NCBI RefSeq assembly: GCF_000328705.1
Contig: NC_019673.1
Location: forward strand, 6,014,001-6,078,000
Reading direction: 5' to 3'
Length of the DNA: 64,000 nucleotides
Origin: Saccharothrix espanaensis DSM 44229
GTDB taxonomy: Bacteria > Actinomycetota > Actinomycetes > Mycobacteriales > Pseudonocardiaceae
Under the pieces are notes generated by a model. It did not search any database. It was given only the letters and a program-made list of their open reading frames with translations, and was not told the DNA's origin. Each line of letters starts with the position of its first letter. Within the stretch, counting starts at the first letter, position 1. A program made the position numbers and the translations under genes. Positions 36,568 to 45,577 of the stretch are shown here, piece after piece.

Positions 36568-36987
36568 GGTGTATGGCCACAGAAGGTCGCTCGAAAAACA
36601 CGGACAGGTCTTGTCACGGCGGCGCTGTTGCTGCCGGGACCGCCAGGTGGCCTCAACGTCCCGAGGCCGCAGCCCTGCTCCGCGATCGCCGACTCCGCCA
36701 ACCGGATCGACGCGAGTCCCGGCGTGGTCACCACCACTCGTTCGCCGTGGTCGTCGGCGGTGGTGCATGTCCGAGCCGCAGCCGCCCGGCCACCTCGGAG
36801 TTCGAGCCGTCCTCGGTACACGCCAACACGATCCGGGCGCGAGGCCAATCCCTGTGCCGCCACGTGACGCCTCGTCCACGGCTCCAGCACGCGACGCTCG
36901 TCATCGGCCGGGTGCAGCGGCACCGAGTTCCGGACTCGGCACCGCCACAACCCGGCCTGCTCAAGGATCGACGACCCAGGACACCGG
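36568..36987. other. 420-bp stretch with no recognisable gene
   Basis: Frames on both strands are open because of high GC, but none has a start with a ribosome site or a recognisable fold. It separates the amidohydrolase promoter from the end of the dehydrogenase-like gene. Confidence 0.4.
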
Positions 36988-38124
36988 CTAGCCGCCGTCG
37001 GCCACCGCGCCGAAGAACGCGCGGAGCCGGCCCGCGTCGAGACCGGTCAGCGCCCTTCGCCACGACGCCAACGCGGCCTCCGCGAACGTTCCCGGGTCGC
37101 CGGGCAGCGGCTGCCGGGGCACGCCCCAGTCCCGCAGCTCCGAGGCGCTCCCGGCCGCCTCGGAGCCCAGCGACACCGCGGCCAGTGCCCGCCGGGCCCG
37201 GTGCGGCTCACCCCAACCCGGCTCCCGCGACGCCCACTGGGCGTAGGTGGGGAACAACCACGCCAGCGCCCGCATCTTGGTGACCCCGGCGACGGCCGCC
37301 GCCGCGTCGGCGAGGTACCACAGGTGGAACGCGAACGGGGACCGGCCGAGCAGGCTCCACGCCTGCTGTGACCCGGCGCTCACCAACGACAGGGACAGGC
37401 GCAGCCGGTTGGCGGCGGCGGTCCCCGGCTCGTGGCGGAGCAGCCGGTCGGCGCGATCCCGCACGAGGCGCGCCGCGCCGGTGCACCACGCCGTCCCGGC
37501 GCCGCCGAGCGGGTGTGGACCCAGCACCGGGCCGAGCAGCCGCACCAGCACCTCCAGCGCCCCCGAAGCGAGCAGGTCACGCGGCAGCGACGAGGTCAGC
37601 ACCGGGTCGACCACCGCGCCGGACGGTCGCAACGCCGGCCCGACGAGCAGCCGCGACCGTCCGTCCGGCAGGAGCAGCCTGGCGACCGCGCTGGTCTCCG
37701 AGCCGGTGCCGATCGTGGTGGGCACGGCCACCAGCGAGCACCCGGTGCGCCGCGGCGCGCTCAGCAGGCCGAGACCGGACCTGGCCGGGCCGCCGTACCT
37801 CGGCTCGCAGCCCGCAGCCAGCGCCACGGCGATCTTCGCCGCGTCCAGGACCGATCCGCCGCCGATCGCGACCACCCGCCGGACCCCGTGCGCCCGGATC
37901 GCCGCCACCAGTTCCCCGTGTCCCGCGGTGGACGGCACCAGACAGCGCGCCGACGTGGCGGCCAGTTCCCCGATCACCGGGTGCGCGCGCGCCGCGGCGG
38001 GATCGGCCACGACCAGCGTGTCCGGGCCGGGCCGGGCTCGTGCCGCCCACTCGGCGATCGCGTCGCGACCCGCGTGGACGGCGACCGGTGAGGGCATCGC
38101 GCCGAACAGGGCTGAGCCGGCCAC
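36988..38124 (-). CDS. Iron-containing alcohol dehydrogenase-like protein, degenerate metal site
   Basis: This 378-residue protein has the dehydroquinate synthase/Fe-ADH fold. The nucleotide-binding region is clear: 'RRVVAIGGGSVLDAAKIAVA' and 'LVAVPTTIGTGSETSAVA'. In Fe-ADHs a D..H..H..H set binds the metal; here the expected 'DxxxHxxE' helix reads 'LLASGALEVLVRLLG' and the later His residues are replaced ('FAFHLWYLADAAAAVAG'), so the iron site appears lost. GTG 38124 lies 3 bp after the LuxR gene, suggesting cotranscription. It may belong to the thiopeptide cluster, but this is context only; it may be a pseudo-enzyme or use another mechanism. Confidence 0.7.
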   Translation of the reverse strand: MAGSALFGAMPSPVAVHAGRDAIAEWAARARPGPDTLVVADPAAARAHPVIGELAATSARCLVPSTAGHGELVAAIRAHGVRRVVAIGGGSVLDAAKIAVALAAGCEPRYGGPARSGLGLLSAPRRTGCSLVAVPTTIGTGSETSAVARLLLPDGRSRLLVGPALRPSGAVVDPVLTSSLPRDLLASGALEVLVRLLGPVLGPHPLGGAGTAWCTGAARLVRDRADRLLRHEPGTAAANRLRLSLSLVSAGSQQAWSLLGRSPFAFHLWYLADAAAAVAGVTKMRALAWLFPTYAQWASREPGWGEPHRARRALAAVSLGSEAAGSASELRDWGVPRQPLPGDPGTFAEAALASWRRALTGLDAGRLRAFFGAVADGG

Positions 38125-38127
38125 CGC

Positions 38128-38780
38128 TCACCCCCTGACCCGGTTGCGGACCGCACGGCCGGGGTGCGTGCCCGGCGCGGTCCTGGAGAAGAGGTCGAAC
38201 CTGCTGCGCAGCCCCAGTTTCCGCAGGATCGCCGCCACGTGGTTCTTCACGGTGTTCGTGCTGATGCCCAGGCTGCGGGCGATCTGGCCGTTCGTGCACC
38301 GCTCGGACAGCATCCACAGCACTTCCTGCTCCCTGGGGTGAGCAGGTCCGGCCGGGCCGATCCGCGCACCGGCGCGGGGGCGTACTGGCCGAGCAGCCAG
38401 ACCCGCTGTCCGCGCAGCGTCTCCTTGGCCGCGGCGACCAGTCGGTCCGGCGGTTCCTGGACCGCCACGAAGCTGTCGACGCCGGACAGCTGGTACAGCA
38501 GGAAGTCCCGCTCGGACACCCCGCCGCAATAGGCGAGGACGTACGGGGGGTGGGCGGCCGACTTGAGTTCGCGGCAGCAGGTCAGTCCGGCGTCCGGGTC
38601 CGGTTTCGTGGGATCGATGATGACCAGTCGGACCGTTCTTCGGTCGACCGATTCCTGTACCAGGTGGAAGTCCTCGGAAGCCACCGGGACGACGGTGTCG
38701 AACCCGCCTTCGGCGCTTTCCAACGCCGCCTTCACCCCCAGGCACACTATCGGTTGTAAGCCATAGAGCAGTACCTGCAC
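38128..38780 (-). pseudogene. LuxR-type response regulator, frameshifted
   Basis: GTG 38780 (after GGGGGGAAG) opens a receiver-like domain ('VQVLLYGLQPIVCLGVKAAL', 'RLVIIDPTKPDPD', 'PYVLAYCGG'). The frame stops at 38247. A one-base shift at about 38333-38341 (CTCACCCCAGGGAGCAGG) would restore a standard LuxR HTH: LTP-R-EQEVLWMLSERCTNGQ then 'IARSLGISTNTVKNHVAAIL', ending at 38128. In the frame as given the HTH is lost. It may be a natural knock-out, a sequencing error, or less likely a programmed -1 shift. LuxR regulators of this type commonly flank RiPP clusters. Confidence 0.75.
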
Positions 38781-39490
38781 ACTTCCCCCCTGGGAAATAG
38801 AATGTGCTTTCCAAGATGCGGTCTGCGGTCACCGCCCGGCTGCGGCGCGGGTCGGGCGGGCACCGCCTGGAATCATCCACGAACTCCGTCCACGAACTCC
38901 GCCGTCGAGTCCGACGAACCGATTCAACTGCGCTCCGATCCGCGCGTCAGGTGGGCGATGATCGCTGGGGTGTCACGGGTGTCCGGGCCACGTCGGGTTC
39001 GACCGCGACTCGGCCGGGTTCGGCGGCGCGGGACTTCGGCACAGCCGCGGGCCTCTCCTGGAATCGGCGGTTTTCGCAGATCACCGTGCCGTGGTGACGG
39101 ATCGGCGCGATGTCGAACGGGTCGCCGGCGCCGGTCGGCGTGGTGGTGGGAACGGCTCGTTCAGGGCCCCCGCCCCGGCGCTCGATGCCGCCCACCGTGA
39201 TCGACCCCCTCCCCCACCCGGCGCGCAGCGCCGAAGACGGAGCCGGTTCTGCTCGGGCTCCACCACCCGGTGTTTCGAGTGCTCTGCCGTTTCCGAATCC
39301 GGTCGCCGGGCCCAGGACTCCACTGGGCGCGCCCGCCGCCGGCAATCGGCTGGGATTCGGCCGCACATCGCGACCGGCCCCTTCGAACGCGGCCGCCAGT
39401 ACCCTCGCCAGACTACTCACCCTCGCCTGTCCAGGGAGTGGGCGAACGGGTGACAGCGCTGATCGGAATACCTGCGCGCACGGGTACGGA
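38781..39490. other. 710-bp intergenic region at cluster boundary
   Basis: No gene is supported. A minus-strand frame of 157 codons (39420-38947) has no ribosome site and an Arg/Pro/Gly-rich shadow-like composition. The region separates the ABC permease terminator from the LuxR gene. Confidence 0.4.
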
Positions 39491-39521
39491 CGAGGTGGTT
39501 CGGGAAAATCGGACCACCTCG
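39491..39521 (-). terminator. Hairpin terminator of the thiopeptide operon
   Basis: CGAGGTGGTTCG and CGGACCACCTCG pair (one G-U/G-T mismatch) around GGAAAAT, 33 bp after the permease stop. It is well placed to end the ~15-kb minus-strand operon. Confidence 0.7.
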
Positions 39522-39553
39522 CCCGCGCCCCGCGCGCGTCGTCGCCGGGAAGG

Positions 39554-40306
39554 TCACACGTTGCGCAGAGAACCGATCGACCACCTCACGGTCAGCAGGG
39601 TGAGAACAGAGATGACGCCGAACGCGATCGGCACGGAACTGTCCGTGAATGCGCCGGCGAACAACGCCCGGGACGCCTCCACCACGTGGTAGAAGGGGTT
39701 CACCTGAGCCACCACCCGCAGCCAGTCCGGCGCCAGGCTGATCGGCAGCACCACCCCGGAGAGCAGCAGCAGGGGCAGGCTCAGGAACCCGAGCAGCTGG
39801 GACAGCACGTTCTCGTCCCGGACGGCCAGCGCGATCGCGTACGAGAACGCCGCGGTGAGCATGGTGATCAGCACGAACAGCACCAGGGCCAGCAGCAGGC
39901 CGCCGGCCGAGAAGTCGAGCCCCATCGCGAACGCGATCACCAGCAGCACCAGAGCTTGCGGCAGCACGATCACCACGTCGCGCAGCAGTTTCGCGACGAT
40001 CAGCGCGGCGCGGCTCATCCGCGTGGCGGCGAGCCGCTCCACGACGCCGGACCGCAGTTCGGAGACCATCCCGAATCCGGTGTAGAGCGAGCCGAACAGC
40101 GCCAGCAGGACCAGCAGTCCCGGCGCGAACCGGTCGAACATCTGCTCCTGGCCGACCCCCGGCACGGAGACCTGGTTCAGCAGCGGCGCGTAGAGCACCA
40201 GCCACAGCAGCGGCTGGACCAGGCCCACCGCGATCAGCGCGGGCGACCTCAGCAGCCGCTTGACCTCGTAGCGCCAGAGGATCGCGGTGTCGGAGACGAA
40301 CGCCAT
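39554..40306 (-). CDS. ABC-2 type permease (DrrB-like)
   Basis: This 250-residue protein has six membrane helices, among them 'LIAVGLVQPLLWLVLYAPLL', 'LLVLLALFGSLYTGFGMV' and 'FLSLPLLLLSGVVLPISLAP', the last carrying the Pro-rich ABC-2 signature. ATG 40306 has GAGG six bases upstream and lies 8 bp after the ATPase stop. Together with the ATPase it forms a daunorubicin-exporter-like system, likely exporting the thiopeptide or giving immunity. It is the last gene of the operon. Confidence 0.88.
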   Translation of the reverse strand: MAFVSDTAILWRYEVKRLLRSPALIAVGLVQPLLWLVLYAPLLNQVSVPGVGQEQMFDRFAPGLLVLLALFGSLYTGFGMVSELRSGVVERLAATRMSRAALIVAKLLRDVVIVLPQALVLLVIAFAMGLDFSAGGLLLALVLFVLITMLTAAFSYAIALAVRDENVLSQLLGFLSLPLLLLSGVVLPISLAPDWLRVVAQVNPFYHVVEASRALFAGAFTDSSVPIAFGVISVLTLLTVRWSIGSLRNV

Positions 40307-40314
40307 GGTGGTCC

Positions 40315-41319
40315 TCACCTCCCTTGGCCGGCGGTGGCCGCGACCGGTCCCGCGACGGCGGTCGTGGGCTGCTCGCGCAGCGAGCGCCCGGTCTGCTTCA
40401 GGAAGACGTCGTCCAGACTGGACGATTCGACCGACATCGACCGGACCGGGATGTCGTGGCCCTCCAACGCGCGCAGCACCGCCGGGACCGCGTCGCCGCC
40501 GTTGTCGACGTAGCACCGCACGCCGCGCGTCTCGACCCGGACCTCCCGCACGAACGGCAGGTCACCCACCACGGCCGTGGCGCGCTCGGTGTCGGCCTCG
40601 TCCAGCCGCACCGTGACGACATCGCCGCTGACCGTGCGCTTGAGGTCGTCGGGCGAACCCTCCGCGACGATCACGCCGCGGTCGATGATGGCGACCCGGT
40701 CGCACAGGGCGTCGGCCTCGTCCAGGTAGTGGGTGGTGAGGAAGACGGTCGTGTCGGCCGCCCGCAAGGCACGCACCTCGTCCCACAGCGCGATCCGCGC
40801 GGTGGGGTCGAGGCCGAGCGTCGGCTCGTCCAGGAACAGCAGTTCCGGCCGGTGCACCAGGCCGAGGGCGAGGGCGAGCCTGCGGCGCTGCCCACCGGAC
40901 AGCGTCTGGCCCGCCCGGTTCGCGACCTCGACCAGGTCGAACGCCTCCAGCAGGCGGTCACCGCTCTGCCTGGCCGCGGTGACGCCCATCCCGGAGATCC
41001 GGGCCTGGAGCATGAGGTTGTCCCGCACCGGCATCCCGTCGTCCACGCCGCCCGCCTGGCTGACGTAGCCGATGCGCTCGCGCGCTCTCCGGGTCTCCTT
41101 CGGCAGTTCGCACCCGACGACGGTGATCCGGCCGCTGGTGGGCGGGGTGAGCGTGCTCAGCATCCGGACGGTGGTGGTCTTGCCCGCCCCGTTGGGGCCC
41201 AGGAACCCGAAGATCTCGCCCCGGTCCGGCAGCGCCAGGTTCACCCCGCGCACGGCTTCCACCGTCCCGGACCTGCGATCCCGGAAGGTCTTCTTCAGGT
41301 CGACGGCTTCGAGGATCAT
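40315..41319 (-). CDS. ABC transporter ATP-binding protein (DrrA-like)
   Basis: This 334-residue ATPase has Walker A 'GPNGAGKTT', signature 'LSGGQRRRLALALGL', Walker B 'LLFLDEPTLGLD' and the switch His in 'LTTHYLDEAD'. A C-terminal extension of ~90 residues, as in DrrA, follows. Its ATG shares one base with the stop of the EXLDI gene (TGATG), so translation is coupled. The EXLDI-ATPase-permease set has its own promoter at ~41,815 and may be expressed separately from the biosynthetic genes. Confidence 0.92.
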   Translation of the reverse strand: MILEAVDLKKTFRDRRSGTVEAVRGVNLALPDRGEIFGFLGPNGAGKTTTVRMLSTLTPPTSGRITVVGCELPKETRRARERIGYVSQAGGVDDGMPVRDNLMLQARISGMGVTAARQSGDRLLEAFDLVEVANRAGQTLSGGQRRRLALALGLVHRPELLFLDEPTLGLDPTARIALWDEVRALRAADTTVFLTTHYLDEADALCDRVAIIDRGVIVAEGSPDDLKRTVSGDVVTVRLDEADTERATAVVGDLPFVREVRVETRGVRCYVDNGGDAVPAVLRALEGHDIPVRSMSVESSSLDDVFLKQTGRSLREQPTTAVAGPVAATAGQGR

Positions 41320-41738
41320 CAGATGTCCAACTCCTCGACGGTGGTCGACTGCCGCGCGCGTTCGAGGTTCGCGGCCAGTTGCCGCGGCACGGCTCCGAGA
41401 AGTTCCTCGAACCTCTCGAAGACGTGCAGTTCCAGCTGCGCCGACCCCCACGCCTCCGCCGAGGCGTTCCAGAACGCGTCGCCCTCCGGTGCCGTGGCGT
41501 CGGTCCACCACGCGTTGTCCTCCGGGACTTGCGCGGGAACCTGCTCCGGCCAGTTCTCGAACCGCTGGGTGTGCAGCGCGTACCGCCCCTTCTGGGTTTC
41601 GTAGGCGACGTGGTACGTGCCGGACCTGGCGTCGGCGGAGGGTGCGTACCACTCCCCGATCCGGCGCGCGATGAAACGCTTGCGCTGGTAGTCGCTGGTG
41701 TGGCCGACGCCGACGTCGACCTCCCGGTAGTCCTCCAC
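41319..41738 (-). CDS. EXLDI family protein without DNA-binding domain
   Basis: This 139-residue protein ends in 'VEELDI', the C-terminal E-x-L-D-I motif that names the EXLDI family. The body aligns by eye with the C-terminal two thirds of the protein at 54,515: 'YQRKRFIARRIGEW' matches 'YRRKRFLARRIASW', and 'ELHVFERFEELLGAVP' matches 'DLLVFEDFDELQEAVP'. It lacks the N-terminal ribbon-helix-helix segment. GTG 41738 with GGAGGGG is chosen; TTG 41798 is an alternative. Coupling to an ABC transporter is typical of what is seen for this family; the function is unknown, and ligand sensing linked to export is an inference. Confidence 0.8.
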   Translation of the reverse strand: MEDYREVDVGVGHTSDYQRKRFIARRIGEWYAPSADARSGTYHVAYETQKGRYALHTQRFENWPEQVPAQVPEDNAWWTDATAPEGDAFWNASAEAWGSAQLELHVFERFEELLGAVPRQLAANLERARQSTTVEELDI

Positions 41739-41804
41739 GTGCCCCTCCGTCGGCCGGGCCCGCCGGTGCGCCGGCCGCGATCGACCATGCCCGGTCAAGC
41801 ATCC

Positions 41805-41826
41805 GTATACGTACTACTATACACAT
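41805..41826 (-). promoter_or_regulatory. EXLDI/ABC promoter with GTACGTATAC operator
   Basis: The plus strand reads GTATACGTACTACTATACAC. On the minus strand this contains ATGTGTA, TATAGT (41821-41816, a good -10) and GTACGTATAC (41814-41805). The same 10-mer and the ATGTGTA element lie in the promoter of the second EXLDI gene at 54,474-54,486, so both are likely controlled by the same protein. Confidence 0.65.
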
Positions 41827-41851
41827 ACCGGCAAGAGAGGAAACCCGCTGC

Positions 41852-43099
41852 TCACGAGGGTGGTATCGCCCGCCCCAATCGAACGGGCAGAGAGCGTCGA
41901 CCGTTCAACGTGACCACCGACCGCCGACGCAAACCCGCCGGGTCCACCGCGAACGCGAGACCGGGGGCGGCTCGCACCAGCACCTCGATCGCGACCTGCG
42001 CCTCCACCCGGGCGAGTGCCGCGCCGGTGCAACGGTGCGGCCCGCGCCCGAAGGCCAGGTGCGCACGGGCGTCCCGCGCGGGGTCCACCGCGTGCGGGCA
42101 GGCGAACCGGGCCTCGTCCCGGTTGGCCGAGTTCAGCGCGACCACGACCAGCTCCCCCTCCGGGATGCGGGTGCCGCCGACCTCCACCTCGGTCGTCGTG
42201 AACCGCCACACCCCCAGTCGCGCCGACCCCTCGGCGCGCAGGAACTCCTCCACCAGTGCCGGCACGGCGGACCGGTCGGTGCGGACCAGCGCCGACAATC
42301 CCGGGTCCCGCAGCAGGCCCTCCACCACGTTCCCGATGAACGCGCCGGTCGTGTCGAAGCCCGCCACGGCCAGGTGGAACAGGAACGTCACCACGTCGAC
42401 GTCCGGCATCGCCCGGCGCTGCGCGGCCCGCACGACGCTGCCCATGAGGTCGTCGTGGTGCTCGCGGCGGCGCTCCCCGACGTACCCGCCGACCAACTCG
42501 AACGCCCGCTGCGCCGCAACGCGCAGAGCCTCCACGTCGGCGGCGTCGTCCGCCACGGTGCGCCGCACGAAATCCACGAACACCGGCCGATCCCGGTCCG
42601 GGATGCCGAGCAGTTCGCACATCACGGTCACCGACAGCGGCACGGCGTACCGGCTCAGCAGGTCGAACTCGTCGGGCAGGTCGGCGAGCAGCTCGGCCGC
42701 GATCCCCGCGACGCGCGGACGCAGCTCCTCGGCCCGCCGGGTGGTGAACGCCCCGGCGACCAAGGCGCGCAGCACACCGTGCTCGGGAACGTCCACACTC
42801 GACAGACTCGTGCCGTAGGCGGAGATCATGTCCCCCGCGGGCGAGCTCCAGTCCAGGTCGCGCCACGCGTCGGGGTAACGCCGGGTGTCATTGGTCAGCC
42901 GGGAGTCGGTGAGCACGCTCTGGACGTCCTCGTACCGGGTGACGAGCCAGGCGTCCAGCCCGTTGGGCAGCCGCACCCGAGCCACCGGGCGGTGTTCGCG
43001 CAACCAGTCGAACACCGCGTGCGGCGCGTCGAAGAACGCCGCGCCGAAAGGGTTGTCGGGATCGACCGGGCGGAGCGCCGCGCCCGCTTGATCGCTCAT
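41852..43099 (-). CDS. Cytochrome P450
   Basis: This 415-residue monooxygenase has the I-helix oxygen motif 'AVAGFDTTG' (Ala-Gly-x-Asp-Thr-Thr), the ExxR-equivalent in 'LVEEFLRAEGSAR' (E..R spacing slightly atypical) and the heme loop 'FGRGPHRCTG' with Cys357 as ligand. ATG 43099 follows AGGGAGC. It is part of the thiopeptide operon and would hydroxylate or otherwise oxidise the peptide, for example a side chain of the macrocycle or the C-terminal Thr. Ferredoxin partners are not encoded nearby. Confidence 0.92.
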   Translation of the reverse strand: MSDQAGAALRPVDPDNPFGAAFFDAPHAVFDWLREHRPVARVRLPNGLDAWLVTRYEDVQSVLTDSRLTNDTRRYPDAWRDLDWSSPAGDMISAYGTSLSSVDVPEHGVLRALVAGAFTTRRAEELRPRVAGIAAELLADLPDEFDLLSRYAVPLSVTVMCELLGIPDRDRPVFVDFVRRTVADDAADVEALRVAAQRAFELVGGYVGERRREHHDDLMGSVVRAAQRRAMPDVDVVTFLFHLAVAGFDTTGAFIGNVVEGLLRDPGLSALVRTDRSAVPALVEEFLRAEGSARLGVWRFTTTEVEVGGTRIPEGELVVVALNSANRDEARFACPHAVDPARDARAHLAFGRGPHRCTGAALARVEAQVAIEVLVRAAPGLAFAVDPAGLRRRSVVTLNGRRSLPVRLGRAIPPS

Positions 43100-43141
43100 G
43101 TCGTGCTCCCTGGTTCGTGCGCCGCCGCCCGGCGCGAGTGG

Positions 43142-45577
43142 TCAGAACACGCCGAGCTCGTAGGCGAACCCGACGTCCTTCGGCCTGCCGACGAGGAGCT
43201 GGATCATCGGCTCCAGGTGCTGATCGGCCAGTCCCAGGGCAGTCATCAGCACGTCCGGGTCCAGCCCGCAGTGCGCCTGGCACGCCAGCGACCTCGCCGC
43301 TGCGGCGAGGTAACCGCGCTGGGTGGCGATACCGGCCTCCATGCCCTGGATGCGGTACCAGCGGTCGCCGTGCACCGGCAGCGCCGCCTCGTAGTCCGTG
43401 ACGACGGTCAGCGCCACCGGCACGCACCCGACGTCGATCACCGAACGCGTCACCGCGTGCCGCAGCTCGTGCCGCACGTCGCCGCGCCGCAGCAGACCCA
43501 GCCGGCGCCCGTCCACCACCAGGTACACCCCCGGTGCCACGCCGGCGACGTCGCCGATCGTCACGACGTGCGCGGTCTGGTCGAAGCAACGCCCGCCCGG
43601 CAGGTCGTTGCGGTAGGGCGCGCGGATCCGGTCCAGCAGCCCGGCCAGCTCCTCGGCGGTGAGGCCGCCGCGCCCGAAGAAGCCGAGCGAGCTGCGGCGC
43701 GCGGTCCAGGCGTCGTCCCCGGGGTCGGTCGGTGGCAGGTCGACCCACTCGACGACCCCGGCGCGCAGCCGCCCGAGCAGGGGCGGCGCGGAGACCCGGG
43801 GAGCACCGGGCCGGGCCCGCGCCGCGTCCTCGACCGGGTGGCCCACCGGTGCCGGGCGGGCCGCGACCGGCACCGCGGCGGGTCCGGCGGTCAGCACGGC
43901 ATAGCTGCGGGTGGTCGTCCCGTCCACCCCGATGACCCGGTCGACCTCGGCGTCCGGGAAGTGGTAGCACACCCCGAGGTCCCACCCCGCCGCCTCGGCG
44001 ACCGCGAGCGTCTGGCCGACCAACACGCCCGCGTCCATGCATTGCAGCCGGTACGCGAACTCGCCGTACTTGAACTCGGTGCGCCACGGCGTCACGGTCA
44101 CGACCAGGTCGCGGGGCACCCCGGCCGGTTCCGGCCCCGCAGGCCGGGCCAGCGCGTGGTGGACCGGTTCGTAGCGCGCGGACGCGGTGTCGCCGAACAC
44201 GGTGTGCAGGTCCGCCGGGTAGCGCTGACCCGCCGAGGACACCACGCGGTGCACCGAGGCCGGGAAGCGCTCGGCCCCGGCCGCCGGCCGCAGCCTCGAC
44301 GCACCGGCCGCGCAACGCAGGAACGTGCCCCAGTCGTCCGGTGACCGCGGGTCGAGCCCACCGGCGGGGGTGGGCCTGCCGTCCGGGAGCGCGGTCAGCT
44401 CGCCGACCGGGCGAGGGGCGGGCAACTCGCTCCAGTCGACGCCCTCCGGGATGCGGACACCCGTGCGGTTGTCGCGGGCGTAGCGCAGCGCGGGGAGGCC
44501 GGCGGTGTCGCGGGCTCCCGGTGTGAACCGGATCTCGGTGTCCGCGTGCCGGTCCACGACGTCCGCGACGACCTGGCCCAGCGCGAGCCGCTGACCGGGC
44601 GTGACGCCGAGCCGGGTCAGGTGCAGGTAGGTCCAGTTGACCAGGACGCGGTGCAGCCGGAGCACCGGGTCGGACGCCGCCGCGGCGAGCCAGCGCGGGT
44701 CGCGCTGCAACCGGGCGTGGAACGGGCTGCGCGCCAGCACCGACTCGTCCCAGCTCGTCTCGCCGTGCCGACCGGTCAGCGGCAGGCGCAGCCGGTCGAG
44801 GGCGAGCAGCCGGCGCGCCTCGGGCACCAGGCCCTCGACGCCGTCGGTGAACGCCGCCAGACCGGGCAGGTGCAGGGGTTCACCGGTCCGCGCCGAGCGC
44901 AGCACCAGTTCGACGAGCGGCGTGAGCCTGGGCAGCCAGCGCTCGCTCAGCCGGCTCAGCTCCGCGCGGAGCCGGTCCGGCGTCGCCGATTCCATGATCG
45001 CGCCCTCGACGTGCGAGCGGAACGACATGCCGCCCAGTCTCAGCGGACCGGGGAACCTGGTCGCGCAGAGCAACATCAACGCCACGGCCAGCCGCATCCG
45101 CGCCGCCGGGCGTTCACCGCCGGCGGCACGCAGGCTGTCGATCGCGGCACCGGTCGACAGGTGGTGGAACCGGTCGAACAGCGCGACGGCGTCCGCACCG
45201 CCCAGCACCGGGGCGCGATCCGGGTGCGCGATGCGCAGGACGGAGTTGTCGGGCTGTGGCGGGAGATCGTCGTCCACGCCTTCGCGCAGCGCGAGTTCCA
45301 GGTCCGCCGCCGGGCGCGCCGCCGGTGTCCCGGGCTCGGCGGCGCCCAGCCGGTGGCGCAGTGCCGAGGCCACGTCCGCCGCGGTCGACCCGTCGACCAG
45401 CAGGGAGACCCGGATGTTCGGGCCACCCTGCCACTCCCGGAAGATCTGCCGCAGCGCGCACTGCCCGGCGACGTCGTCCAGCAGCGGAGCCAACTGCTCG
45501 GCGATCACCGCGTCGTGCGACGTGCTGCGGTAGACGCGGTGGTCCAACCACGTCACGGATTCGGGCAGTCGTGTCAT
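43142..45577 (-). CDS. Fusion of thiopeptide LanB-C-like/[4+2] cyclase domain with SagB-type dehydrogenase
   Basis: This 811-residue protein has two parts. Residues ~1-300 resemble the 'thiopeptide-type bacteriocin biosynthesis' domain ('HRVYRSTSHDAVIAEQLAPL', 'FREWQGGPNIRVSLL', 'DNSVLR...PVLGGADAVALF', 'MSFRSHVEGAI'), the fold shared by elimination enzymes and pyridine synthases (TbtC, TbtD). Residues ~370-811 are a SagB-like nitroreductase-fold azoline dehydrogenase ('YGEFAYRLQCMDAGVLVGQT', 'YRIQGMEAGIATQRGYLAAA'). Because a separate elimination-type protein is encoded just upstream, the N-terminal part is more likely the [4+2] pyridine-forming enzyme; alternatively it is an elimination domain as in the lactazole LazF fusion. 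ATG 45577 overlaps the preceding stop. Confidence 0.82.
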   Translation of the reverse strand: MTRLPESVTWLDHRVYRSTSHDAVIAEQLAPLLDDVAGQCALRQIFREWQGGPNIRVSLLVDGSTAADVASALRHRLGAAEPGTPAARPAADLELALREGVDDDLPPQPDNSVLRIAHPDRAPVLGGADAVALFDRFHHLSTGAAIDSLRAAGGERPAARMRLAVALMLLCATRFPGPLRLGGMSFRSHVEGAIMESATPDRLRAELSRLSERWLPRLTPLVELVLRSARTGEPLHLPGLAAFTDGVEGLVPEARRLLALDRLRLPLTGRHGETSWDESVLARSPFHARLQRDPRWLAAAASDPVLRLHRVLVNWTYLHLTRLGVTPGQRLALGQVVADVVDRHADTEIRFTPGARDTAGLPALRYARDNRTGVRIPEGVDWSELPAPRPVGELTALPDGRPTPAGGLDPRSPDDWGTFLRCAAGASRLRPAAGAERFPASVHRVVSSAGQRYPADLHTVFGDTASARYEPVHHALARPAGPEPAGVPRDLVVTVTPWRTEFKYGEFAYRLQCMDAGVLVGQTLAVAEAAGWDLGVCYHFPDAEVDRVIGVDGTTTRSYAVLTAGPAAVPVAARPAPVGHPVEDAARARPGAPRVSAPPLLGRLRAGVVEWVDLPPTDPGDDAWTARRSSLGFFGRGGLTAEELAGLLDRIRAPYRNDLPGGRCFDQTAHVVTIGDVAGVAPGVYLVVDGRRLGLLRRGDVRHELRHAVTRSVIDVGCVPVALTVVTDYEAALPVHGDRWYRIQGMEAGIATQRGYLAAAARSLACQAHCGLDPDVLMTALGLADQHLEPMIQLLVGRPKDVGFAYELGVF

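Noticed and set aside
38947..39420. 157-codon minus-strand frame in the boundary gap
   Set aside because: No ribosome site and a composition typical of random high-GC frames.
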